A stretch of 64,000 nt of DNA from positions 16,360,001-16,424,000 of the forward strand of contig NC_061771.1 in assembly GCF_022458985.1 (NCBI RefSeq), in the 5' to 3' direction. This DNA is from Mugil cephalus. Its lineage: Eukaryota > Chordata > Actinopteri > Mugiliformes > Mugilidae. Made by a program: the position numbers and the translations under genes. This document shows, one piece after another, positions 26,550-37,000 of this stretch; position 1 is the first letter of the stretch; each line of letters opens with the position of its first letter. The notes under the pieces were generated by a model, which was not told the DNA's origin, did not search any database, and worked only from the letters and a program-made list of their open reading frames with translations.

Positions 26550-26963
26550 GTGTTATTAAAATACATAGTTTGTTTTGATGTGTAGAAACAAATGAAAAGA
26601 TCTGAATGCTACATATGAGCAATATGAGTACAGACCAGTTGTTTATAGATAACAGCCTGAGATAATGATACAGTTTAATGGAGCAACACTGAATATCTCC
26701 TATTACCTTTTGTCCTCAAAGTTCACATCTTAGAAACAGGAAAACTAGACAGGTGGGACTGCAGGATGTAAGTGCTTACAATGGGCGTGTGACTATTAGA
26801 ACTGGACCAGTGGAAGATGTTATCCTGGTTTGATATTATCATATTTTATTTTCCATGGATGGGTGCATATTATACATTACTTATTATGAGATTATATGGC
26901 ATCATGATGCTAGTCACGTTCTCTTGCGGTTGCCACAGAGTCTTCAAGTTGTGTTATGTATCA

Positions 26964-27064
26964 AAATAACATCCACATGAATGCCAGGACACAGATTTCC
27001 CAGAAGAACATTAATGTCACAATGTTGGTAATAGGTGGTTTTAATGTTGTGGATGATTGGTGTA
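26964..27064. repeat. Partial copy of the TACACYGATNAG repeat family
   Basis: This matches the right end of the element at 11619-12032: both share taacatccacat..aatgccag, tttcccag..gaacac/at, and the terminal ggttttaatgttgtgg..gat..gtgta. The left half is missing or unrecognisable. A tiny related piece (ggttttaatgctgtggctgat) lies at about 30616-30637. Confidence 0.6.
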
Positions 27065-27066
27065 TA

Positions 27067-27492
27067 TGATCGTGGTTTCTTCATTTTTTATTTTTTATTT
27101 TTGTAAACTGTAGCAAATTAACAGGAATAACAGAGTATGCAGGCACAAGTGACAGCACAGTAAACGATAAAACCGCATTAGAAAATTACACATGAAAATT
27201 ATTGTGCGTCCTGAATCATCTGTCAGTATATCGTATATATATATACTGTATATATTGTATATATAAAAATCCAGAAATAAAAACAACTTAAGAACATTCA
27301 GAAACAAAAAAAGATTACATCAGTTAAATCTGGAAACCACAACAGCTGAATAATTGAGAACACTGATTAACAAAAGTACTGAGAAACAAAAGGCGCAGTC
27401 TGAAAAATATAGGAAACAGGCTTTGAAATGTTTCCTGCTTCTGATTTCTGTTACACTGCTGGGGATCTAACACGTGGCGCCCAACGTGGGGC
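27067..27492 (+). mobile_element. LTR retroelement relic: U5-like end plus primer binding site
   Basis: At 27475-27492 the sequence TGGCGCCCAACGTGGGGC is the exact complement of the 3' end of tRNA-Lys1,2, the classical primer binding site of several retroelement groups. Two bases upstream, the preceding DNA ends in ..atctaaca, as an LTR does (CA end). An AATAAA lies about 190 nt upstream (27282-27287). No gag, pol or env reading frame follows; the element is a fragment. The left limit is not defined. Confidence 0.5.
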
Positions 27493-28051
27493 CATACCAG
27501 CACATTAAAACTAATTAACATTCAACATTAACAGACAATTCTTTCACCAAATTTTAATCTCCACCACCCTGTGATACCATTAGTATTAAGTTCAATTAGC
27601 AATCTCTGCACTTAAATCAATTATTTATTGCTTTATTTTAAACTAAACTGTTTAGCTAGCTAGCTCCCACTCTGGTGACACACTACCACATTTGCATCCA
27701 GTGGATATCTACTGCATCTTGTGTTTACACTTTGTTGTGCTGCCTGCAACTACTAAAAGGTTTCAGTCTGGACCTCAAGCCAGGAGTGGTTTGACTCATC
27801 TTAGCATAAAGACTTTGAAGCAGGCACACAAAGCTTGACTGGCTCTTTTGAAGGTTACCTCTTAGTTTGTTAGTTTGCCAAACAAGCCTGTCCCTCTGCT
27901 ATTGATTTTTATGTAGAGCTAAGATAACCTTCTCTAAGCCCCATTTCAGACTACATAAATGAAAAAACAACAAAAAAAAAAACGTTGCTTGTCCGTGACC
28001 TTTTTTTGGAGAACATCTTTTGCCCCGTTTGTTTAAAGACAAAACTGAATA
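27493..28051 (-). other. abcg2: Probable abcg2 3' UTR and 3' flank
   Basis: No exon was seen. Reverse-complement AATAAA signals at 27624-27629 and 27632-27637 are the best poly(A) candidates on the abcg2 strand, giving a 3' UTR of roughly 400 nt. The 3' ends of pkd2 and abcg2 converge here. Confidence 0.4.
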
Positions 28052-31000
28052 TTAAGTGAACTTCCTGATGTAGCGGAGCTTCAGATACGCTATGATGAGG
28101 AATATGATTGTCATAACGCTCAGAGCCACGTGATTCCCCCACAGGCCCCAGGAGGTGTACTCTATCCCCAGGTAGTCCAGATACTGCTCTCCTGTGCATC
28201 TGTGATAAATAAAATTTGAGCTGATCAGAAGAAGAAGAAGAAGAGGTTGTTACTGAACAAAACAAAAGTACGGTAAGGTACGTCTGGAGCAGATCTACTT
28301 ACGTCAGTCCAACGGTGTTCACAGAGCAGTTGGTCATCACCGCGGAGTCGTTGGCGGTTTGGAGAGCGGACTCATCACAGAACTTCAAACCCACAAACTC
28401 GTTGATCTTCAAGGCCTCAGGGTGAAGCAGAGCAAAGTAAATAATACATGGTGCATGTTATATCAGACTTGTGCACAGAGACCCGCACACTAGTTGCCAG
28501 CTAGTCGGATGTGTGGAGTTTCTTGGTGCACTTCAAACGTGGGTGAAACTGAGTGGCTCATGCTGGAGTTGGAGCTTATAAATACTGAACAAAAATTACA
28601 TTTAGTTTAAAATCACTGCAACACACAAAGTAGAGAAGATGGTTTATGAGAGGGAGAAGGAGGGAGAATTTTCTTGTCTGACCCAGAAAATCTTTAGTTG
28701 ATTGAACATTTTTCCCCCTTTTCTTTAAATACACATTAACATGAATCCAACATTGTTTAGTAAGGGGATAAATGGAGGCAGAAAACGTTATTTTTCAGTC
28801 AGCACTTCACTCATTCAGTGATAGAGGAGCTGCAGAGGAGAAGCTAACAGTGCAGCTCGCTCCCATCAGCCAACTACTGAGGACAAAATGGATCCCTTTG
28901 TCACTTGGACAAAAAATAGGAATAAATAAACATGAATATTTGTCTGTGTATTATTTAACAGCTTAACATTGAATGCCGAATGATAATAATAATGTACATG
29001 TATAAAAAGCACTAGTTTAATATAGAACACATACAGTAGGTAGGTCCCTATTTAATCTCTCCATCACATTGGAGGTCCTGGGCCTGAAAAACGTTGCATT
29101 AGATCATCAGTTTTCCTTCACATGTGACCACTAAGTTGGATCATAATTACAACTGATGATAAACAACAAATCACAAGAGTAAGAGGTTCCCTAGAGCCAA
29201 TAAAAAATATATATATTGTGTAAATCATCACTCCTTTAATAACAATATAAATACTGTAACTGAGAAATACACAAACTCAAGAGATATCTCGGTCACGCTC
29301 TGTTAAGATCTTAGACATGTGCTCATCAGCAGAGGTGAAATTAGTTAGCGTGGGTGCTTAAATAAATCCTTGTGGCAGCATCCATTCAGAACATTATCAT
29401 GGTCTATAAATGATCTTCTTCTGTCTTTCCATTCTTCTGTAAAAACACTCAGTTTTGACTTACTGCCAGGCCGTAACGAGGAATACTGAAGTACTTCAGC
29501 CAAGCCAGCCAGTCCATGATGCTGGGTAGGTTCACCAGGAGACCTGAGAAAATCTACACACACACACAACAGAAACTCAGACTCCAGGAGTTTTCTTCAC
29601 AACAGACAAACACAAGTGACAAGTGCCTGATCTTAGGATCCATTTTTGTGTTTCTGCTGTTTTCTCACAGTTAATGTGTAGCCTGTATGTTGACTGTATT
29701 GTATTTAAAACATTCAAGTGTTTAGCGCTGACGCCTCACAGCAAGAAGGTTCTGGGTTTTAACCCAGGCCGACTGTGTGGGGTTCTCCATGTGTTAGCCA
29801 CATGGACACATCTGACACATACAAACAGGCTGAACAATAATTTAACAATCTAAAGCTACATAAAAGTGTCTCTCACCATCATGAAGACAAACGTGATGGT
29901 CATGAAGATGTTGGCGAGAGCCACGATGCTCTGGTCCGCTGAGATGGCCATGGTCATGGCTGTGGCTGTGTAGGCCACCAGAGTCACTGTCAGAGTGAAG
30001 ACAAAGAAGCCTTCCACTGTGGACTTGAGACCTGAGTGGACACACACATATAAATAAATAGGTTCTTTATTTTTGACCGAGTGGCCGAACATTCAAACCT
30101 TCCGTCGCTGAGCTCGTTGTTACCAATCAGAAAGTAGACAATGCAGCTGAAGACGACGGAGGTGACGGTGCGCAGGGTGACGTCAGACAGGATCTTAGAG
30201 AGGAAGTAGACGGACACTCTGTAGTAGCCGCTGATGTACTCGTGCCTGTCACGGGAGAAACACATCAACCTGCTCATAACAGATGCACTCTTGGATTATC
30301 AAGGATATTTTAACGCTCTCTCTCCGTCCTACGAGTACGCACACAAACAGCTTCCTCTCGGTGATGAAGAGCTCGGCTGCAGACACGGTGCTGAAACACT
30401 GGTTGGTGGTGATGAAGAAGAGGGCACCCATCCTGTAGGACACAACAAACCAGCTCACTGATGAGCCCGGACAAGACTTAACTTCATCATAAAGTCTTTA
30501 TGTGATAGTCCACATGCACAGCCTACAGGTTACAGGTCTGACTCCAGGTGTCCACACAGACAGAGGAGACAGTCTTGTTTAGTCAGTCCACAGAGGAACA
30601 CACAGTATTAGGAAGTTGGTTTTAATGCTGTGGCTGATTTGTCCCGAGGCCTCTGTACTATTGATATTCATGGTCATCTTTCTTTTCTTTTTTCTGACAC
30701 TCTTTTACTCTTTTACTCTACCCTGCACCGAGAGAAAAGGAGGGAGGGGTGTAAAACTTTAAGGCATTTAAGCCGCATACACTGGTGTCCACCTATACGC
30801 AGTGACCTTGAATATAATGACATTAGGTCCTTATATTCCACTGAACCATGCACAGAAAAAAGAAAGAAAGACAGAGATCACTGAGTTTTCTGATGTGATT
30901 TACTGTGTGACTTGTGAGTGCCAGGTTGTGCACAATACAACACAGTAAGAGGATTAGTGACACAGGAATTACTCTACTTTTCACACTTCTCCATGGGCAG

Positions 31001-34000
31001 CAGCCATTCATTTAAACTGAACAGGTGTTATTAGACGTGTTGTGATACGATCTAGCTGCACATTATAACACAAGTACTTTAACCTCCTGAGACCTGTGCT
31101 TTAGCCCGCTACGCTTTTTTAATTTCTCCAAGGTGTCTGGGATGAGTAGGAACTAAGAACTACATGTCCTTATATGTGGATTATATACTTTCAACGTCAC
31201 CAATATGTTTGCGCGTCATATTAAACTAGAAAAGTTAATATAGACGAATAAACAAGTTATAACTGTGAAATTTGATGAGGTTTTGCACTTTTGTCATGCG
31301 ATAGTTATGAGGATAAAAATTTAAATGAAGCAGAATAAGCTGCAACAAAAATTAAACTTAAGTTCCCAATATGAGGACGCAGGGTATCAGGAGGTTAAAC
31401 TATGAGGTTGTCAAACATTTACTCGGTACCACTTTCTGTTAAGGCACCGGGCGTATTATTACCAAGGTCGCAGGGGTCAAACATACGGCCCGTGGGCCTA
31501 AAGCGGCCTGTCAGAGGGTTTAATCCGGCCCATGGCGGGATGAAGACACAACACTGAGACCTGGAACTATACGGAGACTGCACTTGTTCAAATTGTCTGT
31601 TGTTCATGACATGCTTTGTAACAGTGCAGTTCATTAAATGTTAACATTTTCATTATGAACTTCTTCGCTCTAAACCAAAGGAGGAGCATTTGGAGTTGTC
31701 ATTATTTTAGGTTGATACACCCGTGTGTTACTGGTCCGGCCCACTTCAGTTCAAACTGGGACGTATGTGGTCCCTGAACTAAAAGAAGTGTGACACCGCT
31801 GACCTATTATATTGTTGCTGTATGGATTAGACAAGTAAGTAATTTATGGAAAGTGGAAAATCCAACTAACGAATGATGTTTGTGTTTGTTGTTGTCTTTA
31901 GTTAGCAATTTATTTATCTTCTATGAAACGTCTTCAGGACCAGAATCGTTTATAAACTGATTATTAACTGTTACAGCTGCAGACTGGAGTTGGACTAGAC
32001 TGGATTTACTGTTTTTCACAATTGCAGGTGACTGATTAACTTTGGCTGATAGCTGAAGTTAATAACTGCATTTATTACAACTGCATCCTTTTAGATAGAA
32101 ACCACATTAAATCGGTCATCGTGACACAAGAGTCTCTATTCAATAACTGGACCGTTATTTGAATATGTGGTAACAGACACATTTATGTGTTAAGTAATTT
32201 ATTTTCTTCACACATACACCAGCTCATCAATATATATGCTTAAGTTAGATATCAACGTTTATACTACAATAGGTCAGTGAGCTGTGAACGTTTACAAATG
32301 GACTGTGGTCCAGATATATGTCACAATTATATAGAAGTGCTCTAATTGTAACTTTGATGAGTATCACAGATGAATGAAACTCGTTAACAGCTCAGTAAAG
32401 TGTTTTTTTTTATCTTATTAATGACTTAAAACTCATCTATAAGGCATTATTCAATAATTAACATATATAAGTCCAGTTTATAAACCTTACTATGCCTAAA
32501 TATGAGCATCTCCAGTTTTGATGTTATAGAACAAAATAAAAAACACACTTCTATTTACAGGTATAGGTGTATAGCACAAGAATAGAATAGCATCAGATCA
32601 ACAAGACCAAGATCTTTTCTTTGTCTACACAAGTCCTATATAGGTCACACAGCAGGACGCTATCGGAAATGCTATAAACTGTTTACGCGTGTTTTTAATA
32701 AGCAAACCCAGGAAGAAGGAGTAGAACTCAAAATAGAAACGCAGTTTCAGTGTTAATAGTGTAAATAAAGGGTCTTCAGGCCAAGGACCCCAAACTGATG
32801 GAGAGATTAAGTAGGGACCCCCCACCTACTATATGTGTTCTATATTAAACTAGGACTAGTTTATAAATATACAATATTATTATCATTTTGCATTCAGTAT
32901 TAAGCTATTCAAATTAAAAAAGATTAAAAAAATATATATAAAAATGTCTAATCAACCAAAGATTTTGCACCCCCCTGCAGTACCACCACGGACCCCCTAG
33001 GGGTCACGGACCCCCTGTTGAAGACCTATGATGTAAATGTCAAATGCAGCTGTCTTGCGAAGTTGCTTTCACCTGTTCTGGATGCCGCTCTGATCGTCTT
33101 TGACCCCGAAGAAAATGGCTCCTACGATGAGAGCGAGGAAAACATTGACTCCCAGCTGTACGGGGCAAAACCAAGAGATTTAGACACAGACGCCGAGATG
33201 ATTTTCAAGAATAAGCCTTCTCACAGTATCCACAATTCACTGGTTTATAAACTGCTGGACAGATGTTAGAGATCTGCGGGAGTACGTCTCAGTGCAGGAA
33301 TCAGTGCAGCAGTTCTCATAATTTCTGGGGATCATGGGTCAAGTGCACAGCCGGACAGAAGATGACAGGAAAGAGTGAGAAGAGCGAAGGCAACACAAGT
33401 TTCTAAGCCCAACAATTTTACAGATTATGACAGGACTAAGCGGTTCCCAGGGTGAACGGATAAGCCAATAAGGTTGAGCCTTTTTCACCTCATTCCCCTC
33501 AGCCCCTCATGTGGAAGTAGTGGGGCGGTGGAGGGACAGGTCATGATGCCGTCATGTGATGACTCCCAGACCGAGGCCAACGGGCTTTTGCCAGATATGA
33601 TATCACTTCAGATCCCGGCCCAAACAGGCAAGAGTCGGGTCACAACAGTCACCAAAGCCGATTACAGCGCCCACGCCACCCCGAGGCCCTCTTGTGGGAT
33701 TATTTTGACTTATTTAGGGCCAATTAGCTGTTAATAATTCTTAAAGTGAGGAGACTTCAGACGGCATTTTGCCGCCATGGGGCAACTAATGAGAGCATTA
33801 AGAGCACCGGGGCACCGTGTGTGTGTGCATCCTGCTCATGACGAACGCACGGACACAGATTATATTATGACCTTAACTTAATTTAAAGGTGTTAATTTTG
33901 TTAAAGGACGCGAAAATCAACTCGGTCTGTTTTTCACAACTTCCAATAGTGAATGAAGACGACAACAACTCTTAATAATATGATATTATAGCAACAATGT

Positions 34001-37000
34001 GCGATTGCTGCGCTCCGGAGCAAAATTAAGACAAAAATATTAAATTAGACAAGAGATCAGCCAAATAGATCAATGAAACATTTGACGTTTTGTTAGAGCC
34101 ACTTATTTCCTGTCTACTTTCTGCTCACGTGGTTGTTCTGGTTTCCATTACTTCTCCGGTCTTCATGCTAAGCTAATCACCTGCTAAAGGGAACTGTGAG
34201 TTTACCTGAGCCACAGATGTTTGGGGGTTCAACATGAGGTTCTGAAAGGTTCTCTTGAGAACCCATCGCAGCTGGTGAAAGAAGGAGGTGTTGTAGGTGA
34301 TGGTGCGGGACTTTGGACGCGATATATACTCCTTATCCTGGACGATGCGTTCCAGCTCGGCCCGCGTGGTGCCGGAGTAGCTGCTGTTTTTGTACTCCTC
34401 TACCAGACGCTCCTCGATGCTCTGCCTGGAGCTGCTAAGCTCCTCAAAGTCCAAATCTGTTCAAGCATTCAAGAGGTGAGTGAGAAAATTTCGATATTAG
34501 AACTCGTGATTACAACCGATGCCAATAATCGCATAAAAAACAGAATTAAAGGAGGATTGAAGAGTACAGATGATGTGTTTTCGTGTTGAGATGGAGAACA
34601 ATTTACAATAATGATAATAATAATGTCATGGTCTCACAACCCTGCAGAAAATGTAAAGTAAATATCAGGATATTTTGTTTTCAATGTTTGATTATTTTGC
34701 CTGTTACCTGATAAATAAGTGAACTGTTTTTACGTTCTTATGTTTATGTTCTGTATTAGACTAGTTTACCTTCTATTATTTGCTCTGTTCTAATCTAAAT
34801 AAAAAGTTAAAATAAATAAGTTAAAATAAACTGTTGCTAAGCGATATGCAAATTAAAATCACCTTGTCGTGATATTAAAAACTTTCTTCAAATGTCAGAA
34901 TGTACTTTAAAAATTGGTCTCTAACATCCTAAGTGCAGAAAAGTGGATTGTCATGGTTCATTATCAAAAAAAAAAAAAACATATGAAAAAATGCTAATGG
35001 TTGTTTAGAAAGGTCCTTGATAAATGTCTCATATGATTAATTAAACAAGCACTCATATTAATTTTACTGTAATATATTTAACATCTATTATGTTCTTGGT
35101 CTGTGAACGGGATTTTATGTGAGTATTTTGTTCTTAACGATGAGAATCTTATTGAGCAATTTTGTTGTTGTTTGTTTTGTTGTATCATGCATCCGATGAC
35201 AATTAAATCTTTTCTGATTCCTAATTTCTAATTAAGACTAAATAATCCATGTGCTCCTCTGTATATATAAATTCGCACACTGTTACTAAATATTCAGTGT
35301 TTTTATGAATCTGTCCCAGAATTCAGAAGAAATAATTAAATCCTGACTGATGGACGGTTACTACGTGTCGTTACCTTCAGAGCCGTGCACTTTGGTCATG
35401 GCGGTGGCCGTGAAGTCTCCATTGATAACATCCAGGAAGAAGTCGGCTGGGTTGTTGTGTGGCTCACAGGAATAGCCTGCAACACAAAACACAATGAAGA
35501 TGTGTCTTGTGGTAATAATGATAATAATAATAATAATAAGACATTCTGAGGGCATATAGTCACCTATGTTGGCGAAGTAGTCCAAAGCGTTTGGAGCTGG
35601 TCCGTGATAAACCATTTTACCACTGACCAACAGGGTCAGAGTGTCAAACAGCCTGTAGATGGAGTAGCGAGGTTGGTGGATGGACATAATTATGGTTCTT
35701 CCATTACTGGCCATTCTGCAAAAAGCAGTAATGAAATCATTATTATTATTAGTTTATTGAATTGGGACAATGCACATAAATCAAGAGTGATGCGTTAGTC
35801 ATCAGTGTAAATGGACTTAGCACAAATGCTAATTTTCAGCCGTAGTCCCAAGGCAGGTAGACAACACAGACAGAGAAGACTTTAAAGCAACAATCATACA
35901 ATAGACAAATATAGAACCAACACAGATAGGTAACGTCAAAATAAACCAAAATGTACACCGACAGACAATATTGAAATAGACAATGTTATGACAAAACATT
36001 TGACCCACAATCATATATATATATATATCCACATTAATGGACCAAGAACCAAAGACTACGCATCAGATTAAGAAAACTATTTAGACTATGTGAGTACACA
36101 TCTGATTTTTTTTATCCAGTGTTTTGAGATTATTTTAAAAAACATAAGTAGTTGTCGTAGTTTGGGACGTGTGGTGGTAACTCGTTCCAGGAATGTGTTT
36201 CTTTTACAGATAAGACCCTTTGGGAGAATTTAATCCTACGCCTCGGTACATTACAGCCACATCTAGTTACAGCTCTCGTTCTTCGACCTTCAGTGTATTT
36301 TCTCTGGATGAACTCATTCATTTAAAACTTTGAAAATGAGACAGACATCCATAAAGATTTGATAGCTGTCTACATCAAGAATATTATACTTTTTTAGGAC
36401 ATTACAATTTTAACTGTCAACCACTCCAAGATATATAATCTATATTTAAATGTATATAGTATTTTTTTTATATACACTAGTACTACCTAAGAAGCAGTAG
36501 CACAAATGAAGATAAACAATGATCTCTCTCTGACACTACTCCTCGTGATTGTTTTTGCGTGTTCAGTGAATTATTATAAACATTTTAACCTTGTCACTAT
36601 AATATATTTACAACACCTGAAACGCCAGTCAGTTACGACAATCATGAAGTGTAAACTGGAAATATAAAGGATGGAAACAAATTAATTGGGGGTTGGACTG
36701 TAAAAGACAAGCTACACGAGGTCAGAATAAAAAATCAGCCTAAAAACATAGGGCATAATTTGACTGGAAGGTGAAAATGCGCTATTTTAACACTCCAATT
36801 ATTACGTCAAAATACAGTAATACGTCTGAACTATGCTGGAGGGATTGTGGCGCGGTGGGTGACTTTTCAAAGTCTGTTCAAAAGGAGATTAAACAGATTC
36901 TGTGTATTATTTTCCCCTTGGAGCCAGCACTTTAATGAAGTCTGAGAGTACTTTCAATGCCACAGAGGTCAATTTCAAGTTGGGCGAGGAGTTCGATGAG

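Noticed and set aside
33018-33269. 83-codon plus-strand frame over 33.1 kb
   Set aside because: It overlaps the real abcg2 exon 33073-33155 in antisense. The sense strand has splice sites, correct phase and the membrane-helix sequence.
33474-33734. 86-codon plus-strand frame in an abcg2 intron
   Set aside because: Moderately G/C-rich and open, but no splice context, no recognisable motif and no partner exons. It could be conserved non-coding DNA.
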